Below, one piece after another: positions 10,873 to 24,144 of a stretch of 64,000 bases of DNA. This stretch comes from Corylus avellana (Eukaryota; Streptophyta; Magnoliopsida; Fagales; Betulaceae). Made by a program: the position numbers and the translations under genes. A model generated the notes under the pieces. The model saw only the letters and a program-made list of their open reading frames with translations. It had not been told where the DNA came from and did no database searches. The first letter of the stretch is position 1. Each line of letters begins with the position of its first letter. The stretch spans positions 29,933,382 through 29,997,381 of the forward strand of contig NC_081547.1 in the NCBI RefSeq assembly GCF_901000735.1. The letters run 5' to 3'.

Positions 10873-13800
10873 TCATTCCAACTCCTCTTGGCCTTCTGAA
10901 GGGCATCTGATAAGCTCCAATATATTAACTACTTCACCCATGTCAGGCCGGTTTGATGGCACTTGTGATGTGCATATCAAGCCTAACTTCATTACGGGAA
11001 TTGCCTCCTCAGCTGGGAACTTACCCTGCAGCCTCCCATCAACACATTCCTCCACCCTGCCTTCTTCCAGTGCTCCCCTGACCATGTCACAAAGCACCAC
11101 AACATCATCTTCCATGTACTCCACAGGCCTCTTCCCAGTAACCACCTCCAGAACTAAAACCCCAAACCCATACACATCGCACTTCTCAGTTATTTTTACT
11201 GTTCTACAGGCAAACTCAGGTGCCATGTACCCTAGAGCACTCTGAATCTTGCTGCTTAAAACATAACGATCAAGCATAGGCAACAATCTTGCTAGGCCAA
11301 AATCTCCCACTTTAGGTTCACCTGTGCTGTCAATCAGGACATTGCTTGATTTTATATTGTAATGAATGATGTTCGATTGGTGCAAGTAAGCCAAGCTTTT
11401 TGCTGTCCCAAGTATTATACTGAATCTCTCATTCCATGAGAGGAAGTTTCCACCTAATCCTTCATGGAGATGTTTATACAAACTACCACCAGAGACAAAT
11501 TCATAAATGAGGAGCTGTAACGATGGAGTCCAGTAATAACCTTCAAGTGCCACAAGATTAGGGTGCCCGACTTTCCCCAATTTCTTGACTTCTCTTTCAA
11601 AATCATCTTGAGACTTCACAAGACTTGAGACAGTGAGCTTCTTGATCGCAACTGGGTGTCCATCTCGAAGGACAGTCCGGTAGACTGCTCCAAACCCACC
11701 ACGGCCAAGCTCACAATCCTTGTTGAGCAAAGCATGCGCTCCCGTGCTGAAGTCAGGGTCACCGGAAAACATGACAAGCTTGCCAGAATTGGCATCTGTA
11801 GTAGGGGAATGGCTGAAGTCATCCCCAGCAGATAATGCGAGGGCAGCTGCAGATCTAGACGTGGATGACCTAACACGAAGATTAAGTACGGTGATGGAAA
11901 TAACACCAACGACAATGACTGCAGCAGCTCCAATGGCGATGAGTGCAGAAATGCTGAGGATAATTCTTTTGTGACCAAGGTTTGGGGGTAATGAACCAGA
12001 AGTGGTGTCAGAAGAGGAGTTAGGATTGAGGACAATGGGTTTCGGAAGGACCGTGGGGCAAGAACTATTGGCTGCAGAACCACAAAGAGATGGATTTCCA
12101 CTGACAGAGGAGGGGGAGATGGTATTAAAAAAGCCACCAGCAGGTAGTTCACCCTGGAGATTATTGTGAGAAATATTGAAGGACAGAAGGTGGGCAAGAT
12201 TGGCCAATTGCTTGGGTAGGTTTCCAGAAAGGTTGTTAAAAGACAAGTCCACATTTTGTAGGTTGGTAAGTTGGGCTATTGCTGCAGGTATAAGGCCACT
12301 CAGTCTGTTATGAGATACAATCCTGCAAGATCAAACCAAAACAAAAGTACTTAGACAAGAAATTAAAAACCTGTTAAATCGATAGAAGCTAACCACGAAG
12401 AAGTAGCAAGTGCCTAAATCAGCCAAAAATGGAAGAAACTTGGAAGTTCATTTTTGTTTCCAGAGAAAGAGAACTATTATGCTACTTGATAACATCATAC
12501 AATCATATAAATATAGTATTATCACAATCCTTTTCAAGGGAAACGGCCATCAAAATCAGGACACCATAAAGGTTCTTCACATCCCAAATAGTGTTAAACA
12601 ACAAAATAAATGAACAGAACAAGAAAAAGAAGACGAGGGGAATCAATTTGTTTGCAGGCTAGAAATCATGAGAGAGCTAGTTCAGCTATTGCTGAAAACC
12701 CCACTTTTCACCGCAAAAAGGTTATTGAGTCTATGATATGGCGAATGCAATTGCAACTTCCATCTAAGAATAGTTGGACACAAAGCTAAATTCTTTGTCA
12801 AGCTGCAATTCGACAACCATGGTCCATGTGAGAACCTCAGATTACCCACTTAAAGTACAAGGAGAAGCAAGAAATCATAAATGAAACATAAGCGATTGCA
12901 AAGAGAACTTACAAATTTGATAGAGAAGAACAGTTCTCAAGTGAAGATGGAATCGTCCCTGAAAGGAAGTTCTTCGCCAGTTTCAGTTCATTCAAAGATA
13001 TAACTCCTCCAATTTCCAGAGGGATGCTTCCATTCAGCCGATTCTCGCTCAAATCAAGACTATCCAGGACCTTCAACTCTCCAATTGTCGCTGGAATAGG
13101 ACCAATGAGAAAGTTCCTTGACAGATTCAAGATATGCAAGCTGCTCAAAACCCCAATTGAAGATGCAATTTCCCCAGAAAAAGCATTATGGGACAAATCC
13201 AAGATTTCAAGTTTCTCAAATGAGCTCTCCTTTAACGAAGAAAAAGGGTTATTCATGTTTTCACTCGGTTTATTCTCCAAGAGCGAAGCTTCTTGTAATC
13301 CCGATTTGAAAATCCACGCAGGAAGATCACCCTCCAATGAATTCTGGCTAAGATCTAATACCACAAGGTTTGCAAAATTAACCATAGACTCGGGCAAAGT
13401 TCCCGTAAATCCATTAGCAGAAAGATTCAAAACCTTCAGCCACTGGAGATTTCCTATTGAGCTTGGAACTTGACCAGAAAATCTATTGGCCGAAAGGTCC
13501 AAACTTTCAAGGCTTTTCATTTCGCCAATACTGCCCGGAACCTCACCAGCAAATGAGTTCTTGCGCAGATTAAGATAGTTACACAATGAAAGCTGCCCCA
13601 ATGTCCCTGGAAAATTCCCAGAAAGCAAATTTTCGCTAAGATCAATGGACCTCAACAGCAAACAACTCCCAATGCCATCTGGGACCTTCCCAGAAAACCC
13701 ATTCTTGCCCAAGTTAATCGCTCTCAAATTATTCATACCTTTAATCCCCTCTGGAATCTCACCCTCCAGCGAATTATCCGACACATCAAGGGATCTAAGC

Positions 13801-14399
13801 CCATTCATAGACCAAATCCCGAGTGGGAACGAGCCCGAAAACCGATTAGACGACAAGTTAATCGAAGCAAGAGTAGAGCATGAGCTCAAACTATCCGGTA
13901 TCTTCCCCGAGAACTTGTTCTTGGCCAAGGAGATGACTCTCAGAGACCCACATTGTCGAAAGAAATCCTCTGGTATAGCTCCTGATAGACCGTTCTTGCT
14001 CAAATCGAGCTCTCGAAGGTTGTCGACCCGAGCAATGTTGGGGCTTATGGTTCCGGTGAGATTGTTCTTCGCCAAGGATAACTTACGGAGATATTGCAGC
14101 TGGAGAAGGCCTCGGCCTATCCGGCCCGAAAGAGAGAAGCCATCTAGGTTGAGCTCGGAGACCCTGTTGGATTTGGGGCTGCATTTGACACCAACCCAGC
14201 TACAAGGATTATCGTCGTCTTCATTCCAAGATACAAGCTTTCCCTTTGGATCTTGGATATCCACCTTGAACACAATCAGCCCCAACACGTCGTCGCTCAG
14301 AGACGGATTCAGGGATCTCACAAAAACTGGGACTGTAGCAGCCAGAAGCAACGCAAGCAAACTGATTAGCTGCCTTTTCATTTTTAAGAAAGCTCGCAT
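10873..14399 (-). CDS. IRK: LRR receptor-like kinase, IRK type, atypical kinase domain
   Basis: Two exons (14399-12913 and 12322-10873) separated by a 590-bp intron encode 978 residues. Order: signal peptide (about 1-30), an LRR N-terminal cap, a long LRR array to about residue 570, a transmembrane helix (about 617-644), then a kinase-like domain. Visible kinase elements are GRGGFG (702-707), the VAIKK lysine (723) and DFG (836-838). The catalytic-loop HRD is replaced by HYN (816-818), so the usual catalytic Asp is absent and strong phosphotransfer is doubtful. Sequence and layout match Arabidopsis IRK, a plasma-membrane receptor active in root and inflorescence tissue, with PXC2 the nearest paralogue; as I recall, IRK also has HYN. 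The first Met is used; Met7 is an alternative. Ligand unknown. Confidence 0.88.
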
Positions 14400-17300
14400 T
14401 GTCTGCTACTTCAACAAAGTAAAAGACCCAATAAAGCCATGTGAAGCTAGTGCCGACCCAGAAAATACTGACGCAGAAGAGGCGGAAATCACGAATACTG
14501 AGCTTTCAAAAGAGAAGCTTGATACCAAAAGTACAGCAATAAACGGCCAACTTTCTCCAACGGCTAGATTTGGAGCTTCTGGAAAGCAAGAAGGGTCAAA
14601 CAGAAACCACGAGATACCTGAAAAGAAGTGGCTTTGGCAAAATGGGAAATCCCTATGACGCAAAAAAAGAAGAAGCTAGAAAATGATAAATAAGGTTGTT
14701 TAAAGGTAAATTGTACAAAAACCTTAGAAATTGCTTCGCAAAGCTGAGGTTTTCAGCTTAGAAAAAGAAAAATCAATCAGAGAGGTAGAAAAGCAGGACA
14801 AAGAGACTACGAGAGGTTTCGATCTGAGGACCGCAAAATGCAGAGCAGGGCACTCAAAAGTCTCGCCAAAGAATCCAACGGTTCGCCGGAAAGTCCGCCG
14901 TGGATTTCACTAAACAAGAAGCTGCTTCGCCGAGAGCTAGGGTTCGGGGAAGACTCACCAGTAACTTCGCCGGCGAAATTTGAACCACCGAACGGTTACC
15001 TGAGGTTCGAGAGAGAGAGAGAGAGAAAGAGAAAGGTCTGTTCGTGTGTGTGTGTCAGTGTGAGCACTGTGAGAGAGAGAGAGAGAGAGAGGGGGAATTA
15101 ATTCTAGTTTTTATTAACGGCAAAAGCGGACCAGGGGGTAGCTGGGCGGCTATTTATTAGATTGTAGACACGTGGCATGATCTGTGCAGTGGAACTGATT
15201 CCTACGTGGCGTACACGTAGTCGTTATCAGTAAAGTTCTTTTGACGTGGATGGCACAAGTGGCAAAATCTTTCAACGTTGCGCTTTTGGTAATGTAATAT
15301 GTGACTGCCCATCTAACTTTGGTATCGCCCCCGCATTTCACTGGATATTGCCGTTATGACATTCAGCTAAAATAACCTTAAAAGTCGTTACTTTGTTCTT
15401 GCTTGATCAATTTTTTCTAAGTCTTTAGTAGTCTTTACGTGTTTGTTACATGTTCGAGGGCAATTGTATGTGTACGTACGTATAAGCGCTTCTGTTATGC
15501 GTATAGTAGCAACAATTTGACAGACAATTGTGAGAAGTTTTTTAAATTAATCGGTTCATTTATCTGAGCAAATATTAGGACATAAAATTATAAAAGAAGC
15601 ATTGATGGGAGGAAATGAAAACTAGGGACAACTTAGTAATCAAGGGAAACATAGACATGAATGGAATTTGGTAAGAGTGTCTAAGGCTTAGGTTGAGTGA
15701 CAAGTTTGACAATTCCAGCTTAACTAACCACCATAGCTTAAATTTACGATAAAGCATGTGATGTGGATGAATGGGTGGGTAGGAGGGAAATGGCAGGTTT
15801 GAGTAAATTAGGGAAAAGGGAAGGGCAACGAGAGTACTGAAGGAAGTTGGGTGGACAGTGGATAAAGAAAAAAAGAGGAAAAGTAATAAAGGAAGTAGGT
15901 GGGCAAGGGTAATGGTAGGTGGGGTAATAAGTCATAAAAAGAAAGCAGCAGCGGAAGGTGGTGGTGGGGGGGTGTGGTGCAGAATGCAGAATGCAGACTG
16001 CAGAGGTGTGAGTGAGTACTGTGCACGACTGAACCCTTTTGCTTTTAGGCTTTTCTTCAATGAATTCTATTCAACATAAAAAAAAAAAATTAAATAAAAA
16101 GGGTCCCGGCCATTTCCTCCGCAACTCTCGCCCATTCACTTATGGTTTCTTAAATGCAGCTGTCCAGCCTATTCTGGTTTAATTGCATCCTTAAAAGAGA
16201 CCTCCAAATATTACTCCATGTTTGACTCAAACAGTCTTCCTAATGTCACGTAGTTTATCATGATTTTACCTATTTTTAAAAGATATTGTAATACAACAAA
16301 ATACACACATTCTTTCTTTTTTCTTTTTTTTATTAACAACAGTTACGTATAATGTCATACTCATACACATTACACATGCAAGAGAAGGTCAAATATCTGT
16401 GTCAGTGGTTTTAATTTGATTTGATATGAGCAACGGTTTCTATCAAATATCTGAAATTTAATTTATGACAAATTAATTAAGGACTTAAAATTATATATAA
16501 ATGTTACTCGATCGGTTTAGTTATGACAGGAAAAAGCCAAATATTGATAAATAAACAATAAAGTTGTTGGCTTCTTCTCAAGCTCATCTGATGTTCCACT
16601 GCCTCTCATCATCTATCTCAGTTCTCAGCCACCCTCTTTGAGGCGCAGAGCCCGTAAAAATTAGGGCAGCAATTCTTCTTTGTCTTTACGCATGTTGGTA
16701 TATGGCTTGACATTTTGCTACACCTTTGGAACTTACCACACAACCACGGGAATCATCCTTTCTGTATTACACATTTTTTGAACCCTCCAGTTGCCGCTGC
16801 CACCGCAGGCACCCTACCCTACTATTAGCCGCACATGGCTTCACACAATTTTTGACTTCAATGGGTTGAACTAATGTTGACTGACATAATTTTGGAATTT
16901 GGTTTAAAGTTTAGAAAGATTTTAAAAGATTTAATCTTGATCGTCGCTTAAATTACAACAAATGAGCACGTAATTTTGTATATTAATCCAAATTCACGGA
17001 TACAAATTGTAACCGTTGATGTACCAAAAAGAGACGCCCTTCAAAAAAAAACCAAAATAAATTGTAGAGCAGTGTGCAAAATGAAAGTCAACATATACGA
17101 GTACTGTTCTCAAGTAAAGGTGAGGGGGTCAAAGTTGAGAGGGTAATAATAAATTACCGTAATTAAACAAGAGGGGTTGCGACTTCCAAAGAAAAACATA
17201 AAAGAAAGGGAAAGGGAATCCCTGCCAGCTGCGACTATTGGCTCTGATTTTCTAATTTTTTTAAAAATTATTTTATTTTTATGGAGTGATGTACTGCTGT

Positions 17301-17851
17301 TGCTCTCCACTCCCAAGGTAGGAAAAGTTCAGACAGTAAAACGACACGGCCTTCATGCGTGCTTTGTTTTTACTTGCTTGTTTTTTTTGTTTTTTTTTTA
17401 CCTCAATTCTTTTTATTTGCGCGCGCTCCAGCATTGGTCAATCGTCAGCGTGCACAGTGCCAGCAGTTTTCCCGGCAAAACATCGGCTATATGGAATTAA
17501 CAAAAGGATCGAGGACAATTCCGTGACCCGTGGGTCATCACATCACATGGACTTCACCGGCTAAATGTTCTTTTGGTCCGTTTTCAATAGAGATTGAGCT
17601 GGCTTGTGCCCAGCTCATTCAAGCCCAAATGATGGATACTGTTCTTTCGGAACTCTTATTAAACGCAGCTCTTCGAGGCCCATTACGGGAGCTGGGATAC
17701 GCCAGGCCCATCACTCAAACACGCGTACGGCACATGCAAAAGCCCTAATCAAAATTTTCAGCGTCAGGACTCGGGGGGTTTGTCTTTGCGAGAGAGAAGT
17801 GGAAGGAGAATCACTGAACACGAGGGAGAGAGAGAGAGAGAGAGAGAGGAG
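14400..17851. other. Divergent intergenic region between receptor kinase and AIMP1-like gene
   Basis: It holds the 5' leader and promoter of the minus-strand receptor kinase and the promoter of the plus-strand AIMP1-like gene. GA-rich tracts at about 15009-15091 and 17824-17850 mark the two leader regions, which is common near plant transcription starts. The middle (15100-17700) is AT-rich and contains no open frame I can support. Confidence 0.5.
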
Positions 17852-20800
17852 ATGGCAGCGAATGGAAGCACGGGTCTCAGTAGAGAGCAAAAGATAGTGT
17901 CAGCTCTCTGTAAACACCTCTCTTTAGATCCTGTAAGCCACACCTCACTTTTCCATTTCCTTTTCACTAATTTTTATTTGATACTCTTTGTTTTACGCTC
18001 TGAGGTTCTTGATGCACAAACTCAGTTTTATTGGAATATTACATTTTTCTTGTTGCTTTGTCGTTTTTTTTTATTGAATTTTTGTGGGGGCTTGATGGGT
18101 TTTATTTCAATCACTTAAACATTGGAGTCTGAGTTTGTATATTGAAATTTCGAGAAAATTGGTCCTTCAGCAGTGGTTTTGGTAGATGCTTGGCATTGAA
18201 ATGGAGTGTTCATGTGGTGTGGTAATGTGTTTGGTGTTTTGACACTTTCTTCTCATTACCAAGCATATTCCTTTTCCCTTATTTGCATTCCTTCTGCATG
18301 TGTTTTCACTGGCGTATCATGTCATCTCGATTGGTGAAAAGCTACTGAATTTATGTATGTGTAGTTTGGAAAATATATTTTCATACATGACTATACATTG
18401 TCAAGGATGATACTAAATTGGCTTATAATATTCACGTTTTGGAATTATGAAAATATCCTAAATTTGAAATTGATTTATACAGAAAATCTTTTTGGGTGAT
18501 GTCGTGGAGAATGATATCAAGAGCTTGTACTCAAACATCCGGAAGTCATCTGGGGCCCCTTTGGATGACAACGATGAGGTAAAGTATGCAGTTTGCCACC
18601 TTGACTGATGTTACTAAAATCAGATATATTGGGTTGTTAGATGCCTGTATTGATTGCTTATGTAAGTAACTTCCAAATTATAGCAAATAACTTATGAATA
18701 AAATGAAGAAAAGTTACTTAATGGAGTTTGAACACCTATTAGTGTATTAGTGTTGCTTTTTCCTGGATTTTTTATTACTAAACCTTTTTTTTCAATCTCA
18801 AAAAACTGAAAATTTGGTTGTAGGTGACGAAGTGGATAACATTTGCAGAGAGTTTTCCTCTGGATTCTAAGTCATGCTCTGGAGCTCTCAATGAATTAAA
18901 TGGCGTCTTGTCTCAGAAGTCTGTGCTTTTGGGGAATGGACTAAAATCCTCTGCAGCTGATATTATCGTGTTTTCAGTCCTACATCCTTTGCTGGTATGA
19001 AATTTGACCCTCCATTTGGTTCACATTCTACAAGCGAAAATGAAGTGAAGAAAGAAGAAAAACGGAAAAATTGGAAATTTTTTATTATTTTTCACTCCTT
19101 AATTATAAAAGGAAAAGTATTGAGAAAATGAAGAGAAGAAAAATGAAGTTTTATATCTTCTCCTCCCCATACCCAACTTTGTCTCCAAATATTACCACTT
19201 TTGGAAAGAAATTTTGGTGGGCATGAGAATAAAAGTTTGACATGTTTCATTACTCTTTTTCTTGCTCTCCCTCTTGACAAACAAAATATGTTTTTTTTTT
19301 TTTTTGACAAACCAAATATTAGAAGGCATATTATAATCAAAACATTTTCTCTAGGAGTGAATCAAATGTGGTATAAATTTTTTTCTTCAAATTAACCTTT
19401 GCATTTATTATTCTTCTCTGTGTAGATATTTTTTCTCCTTTAATTAATATTTGGGCCTTTACATTTCTTCTGAGTTTCTGAAATATTATTTGCACAACAA
19501 CAATTTTTGGGCCCGTTAATCAAGCATACCTACCTTTCATGTCTATTTTGTTCAAATTGTGTTGCATGAAAACCTAAAACCTTTTTTTTTTTTCTTTTCT
19601 GTTTATATATTTCCTACAATTGTGTAATGGTGAATTGAATTATTTACAACTTCTTTGAGAATACAACACTATTAAAATTGCTGTTCTTTTAAAAATTTTA
19701 AATCAAGAGGTTTTGTTGTGATGCCAATCACCCCATACTTATGGGGCTTGGAGGTGCCCTATGGCTCAAAGGCCTTTGGTCTTACAGAGTTGAAATTCTT
19801 ATGATTTCTGTGTGGTTCTTTATTGCCAGATTGGCCTTCCAAATGAAGACAAGGAAAAGTTACCACATGTGATGAGATGGATGGATTACATCCAGGTAGG
19901 ACCACATCCAGATTAGTTTCTGCTATTTTAATTAGTCAATGTTTTTGATTCTGTGCTGGTAAAGAAAAATGTATGGGTACCAAATGTTCTCACTAGATGC
20001 AGACATATTATCTACTTGGTTTGGCACTGGTTTTGTCCATGTATCTTTTTGAATCTATTTCAAATATTTGTCACACTTGGTGCTTGTATGAAACAGTTTG
20101 ATGAGTAAGAAATTTTGTTGATTACATAAATGATTGGGAGTATCAAAAGGTGTTGATGAAGTCGGGATTCATCATCCACTAACCTGTACTCTATGCAAAC
20201 ATTTGGGATGCGTCTCATTCATTTGAGTTCTACATATGCATTTGACAAATTTGGGTACATCTCATCAAAAGAGCAGTTACCTATTGTGGGCCTCATTTTG
20301 TGATTCAGAAAGAAAAGAAACAAAACTGAAGATTCAGAACATTGAAACAAACAGAAAAAGATGCTAACCTGAAGATTATGTTTCCTCTAATTTTATGAGA
20401 TTAGTATTGATCTTCTATCCATTATGTACCCTGTGAGTTGTACTAATAAATCCCTGTCTGCTCAGATATCAAAAGTATTGGCCTAGATCAATCCAAAAGA
20501 TTTACTATCGCCAGAGGCCAGAGTCTACCAAGTCTAATTGTGGTCTGGTCATCTGCATTCATTGACCACCATTGTTGAATCTTGCTAGGAAAAGAAAAAA
20601 AGTATTTACCCTGCATTTGACTTTCGCACGGTAGATACTTTCTGCAATACAGGGAGGAAAAAAATTTTCTGGTATAAGCATTATTCCGAAACACCGACTC
20701 CAAACTTTTAGGAATTGTAAAAATTCTTCTCTGTCAAGACATGCTGGTTATGCTTTTTTATATACATAGGCAAAGTGTGGTTGATGAGGTACAATTCTGC

Positions 20801-23800
20801 GATATGGACATGTAAGTTGTGACTTGTGACAAGACGTTGGGATCATATTTTAAAATGTTAAGCCTATATTTACTTTAGATTATTTACTTATCAAAAAAAA
20901 AAATTTACTTTAGATTATTTACTTATCAAAAAAAAAAAAAATTACTTTAGATTGCTCTTGCCTTATTCCAGCTATATGTGCATCAGAATCCTGCTCTCCC
21001 ATTTGTGCCCTTACCTTCTAAGCAGACTTGTTTATATGTTCTTGTATTCTTTTCTGTGTATATTTGAATAACAAGTGCTCATAAAATTACTGCCATTCAT
21101 TTTAACAGAGCAAAGAGGATTTTGGGGAATTATTTGAGAAGATATTGCTCAAGAAGGCTAAATTTGAGCCACAAGTGAGTAATTTTTCCAATTTACTTCC
21201 GTGTATGGTATATATGGGTTAATACAGTATAGATGCACTGCTGCATCATATCCTTTCAAAATCTTTGCATCTATTCCTGGGCAGGGAAGGTATGGATGCC
21301 CTCAGGAAAAAAAAAAAAGTGTTGCATACCAATTCCCTTCAATTTCTCTGCAGAATTCCTTAAGTGCCTGTAAAACGTTGATAGAGGTTGAGTTTCTCTT
21401 ATATTCTTTGTTGATTTTAGTTGGAAGGAGCAAAAATTACAGCGAAGGTGGTAGATTCAGATATAAAAAAGACATCTCAAAATACCAAAAATGCGGATAA
21501 GTCGGAGGCGAACCTGAATCCAAAGAAAAGTGATGCCGAGGTACTCCTTCTGAAATTGACCTTGATATATTGGTTTTCACATGGTTCCATTTATGTGTCT
21601 AGTGTAGGCTTATGTGGTTAGATTTTGAGAATTGTATCTATGCCTTATGTTTTTACTTTTTAGATTTCCATCTTCGTAAAATTCTTGCATTCTGACACTG
21701 TTAATTTGAATTTCAAGAAAAAGGTCACGGGGGATAAAGAATCTACCCAGGAGAAGAAAAAGGCATCCGTAACAGAAGTAGTTGAGAAAGACAAAGAAGT
21801 TAGTGTCAGTTTGCTCAATATACAGGTTGGTCTTATTCGCAAAGCATGGAAGCATCCATCTGCTGATAGGTACGGGAATGAACCCTTCTCCCTCTCTTCA
21901 AAGCCTATGGCTATTGTTCATTGGATAACATCTGAATTGCTTGCAACCCATTGAAGTAGTCTGAAGTTGTAGTGTCTAATTTTGCAATGACTGTAGGATA
22001 TTAATTATTGATTAAGCATTCCTTTTTAATTCATGGCGCAGTTTACTTGTCGAGGAAATAGACATTGGAGATGCGAAGCTGCGTCAGGTTGTCAGTGGTT
22101 TGGCCAAGTACTGTAGTCCAGATGAGTTAACGGTAATAATTACTACATCTGTTAGTGAGATATAATCAGTTACAAGAATTTTTGCTTACCTGTGCTCTCC
22201 TTTAGTTTCATGATCGTTGGATTCCTATTTTAATTATTGGCATTTCAGATTTATTGGATTATTGAAACCTGAACATTTCTTTCTCTTGGCTTTTTTCCTA
22301 TTTGCATCTGCTATGCAGAATCGGCGCATCGTATTGATTACAAATGTAAAACCTGGAAAGCTACGAGATGTGATGTCAGAAGGGCTGGTACATTTTTTTC
22401 CCTTCTATGAGTTCATCAATGAAGCACTTTATGTTCTGCATAGCATAGAACACAGTAAAATACATTTAAGTGTTCAGGGCAGGGTGCTTGAGGAATTATG
22501 GTACTTGCAAGATTTCACGATGGTTGATCCTACAAAGGATATACTTTCCCTTCTTTTTTGCACCTCTTGATAATCTTACATGCATACGTAGAAGCACACA
22601 AATCTGCACTAATTCATTTTGGCTTATTTGAAAAGAAAAAAAAAAAAGATTGAAAGTTTGTGTTGTTAAATCACTTTACTAGTGGCAGTTTCAATCTCAA
22701 CATTCTATGTCTGCAGCAGAGTTGGACTTTATAAGATGTTTTTCCATTAAGCAACACATTTAACTCATGTAATAAATGTCCCCCTATGCTGAAAAAAAGG
22801 GAAGTTAGAAAAGAAATTAACTTTTTCCCTGCTTGATTTTCTTTATTACATTGCATTTGACGTCAGTTCATGAAATTCTTGTAGCAGCTGATCTATGTCA
22901 CAAGATGTACAAAATATTCTTTTCCGAAAGTCTGGCCACTTTATTCTTTGAAGTGAAACATTTAAAGTGTCTACTCTAAAAAAATTTGCTATTTCTTCAC
23001 CATATTCTTCTGAGTTACTCCTTTTGAAGACGGATTAGGGGACTGATGTTGATGTGCACACATGTAAATCAATTTTTCCAGGTGCTATGTGCTTCTAATG
23101 AAGATCGTACCATCGTAGAGCCTTTGCTCCCTCCTGAAGGGGCCAAAGTTGGGGAGTGTGTTTTATTTGCTGGGTAAGCTTGTGAAAATCATGTTGAAAT
23201 GTAATCATTCATATATCACCCGTATAATTTAGACTACCAGTAGTTTTGTGAGCATTGTTAATGTATTCATTCCTAGGAAGATAGGCTGTTCGACCTTTAA
23301 TGGAGAAAATAAAAGATCACAATTTGCTATTCCATGTTAGGGTACTTTCCATTTTACAGCTGTGTTAGCTGCGAGTAAACCTGTTCAGTCTTCACTTTCT
23401 AATGGTTTAACATTATTTTTTATCTTTCCCACAATATAGTTGATCAAAATTTACAATCATTTGTAGTGACCACAGAATGAAGCACACGTTTGTCTTACAA
23501 TTTTTTTTCATAATTAAGGTGTATCTTACCCCTTGGTGTTTTTTGTCTAGGATTGATGGAAAGCCAGAAGACGTCCTGAACCCAAAAAAGAAACAGTTGG
23601 AAAAGATAACACCGGTATGTATATCTTTTGCATCTTCTTCGTCTTAGTGCAGTAACCTTCACCGCATACCAATCTGTTAACGCAGATTATTCAATGACAT
23701 CCGCATCTTGAATTCAATACAAAAGAGGATAACTGTTTAGCCACCTATTAGATTAGTTGGGGTGGCTTAGTTTTTCAGTTTATCCTATCAGTCATACTCC

Positions 23801-24144
23801 CTTCACTTGTCATTATTGGCCTGTTTTATGAGTGATGAGTCATTGATATCATAATATTTGCTATTTCCATTAATTTCAATTGTTATTTGGACTTGGACAT
23901 ACTATTTTCTATATTTAAATTCTTAAAGGGGTGGGGGTGTTCCATTATCACCTATACCCCTTTAATAATGCTTTTCTTACTATCTATGAATGAATGCTTT
24001 CAAATATAGAGAAGTAATGGTAGTGTTTCACGGCTGCAGAATCTTTTCACTGACGACAAGGGTGTGGCCACGTTCAAGGGAATACCATTTATGACATCTG
24101 CTGGACCGTGTACCTCATCCATTCCCAAGGCTACCATCAAATAG
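17852..24144 (+). CDS. AIMP1/Arc1p-like tRNA-binding protein with EMAPII (OB-fold) domain
   Basis: Twelve exons join in frame: 17852-17932, 18483-18578, 18824-18994, 19830-19895, 21109-21174, 21421-21540, 21718-21869, 22042-22132, 22319-22387, 23082-23173, 23551-23614 and 24040-24144, giving about 390 residues. The N-terminal part (to about 160) resembles the GST-C-like fold used by multisynthetase-complex cofactors. A Lys-rich linker follows (about 165-230). The C-terminus (about 230-390) is a full EMAPII/tRNA-binding domain, with LNIQVGLIRKAWKHPSAD, then VLITNVKPGKLR and ending IPKATIK. Family members bind tRNA and tether aminoacyl-tRNA synthetases in the cytosol. Exon 7 may instead begin at 21664, adding 18 residues, since a stronger acceptor lies there and the frame stays open. 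Confidence 0.88.
20869..20953. repeat. Reiterated 35-bp unit ending in an A-run
   Basis: Two near-identical units, each TTTACTTTAGATT followed by ATTTACTTATCA and 11-14 A residues, then a third partial TTACTTTAGATT. The ACTTATCA-A(n) part looks like a LINE tail, so TTTACTTTAGATT could be a target duplication. It lies in intron 4 of the AIMP1-like gene. Confidence 0.7.

Noticed and set aside
10544..10906. 120-residue minus-strand frame past the receptor-kinase stop
   Set aside because: It overlaps the kinase C-terminus in another frame and continues into the 3' UTR, with no domain or homology I recognise.
13645..14658. 337-residue plus-strand frame opposite the receptor-kinase ectodomain
   Set aside because: It is an antisense shadow of the LRR-coding exon, where repeated Leu/Ser codons keep the opposite strand open.
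14406..14663. 85-residue frame ending just before the IRK-like start codon, a possible upstream ORF
   Set aside because: The frame begins with TTG on the minus strand and contains no ATG, so there is no normal start codon for a regulatory upstream ORF.
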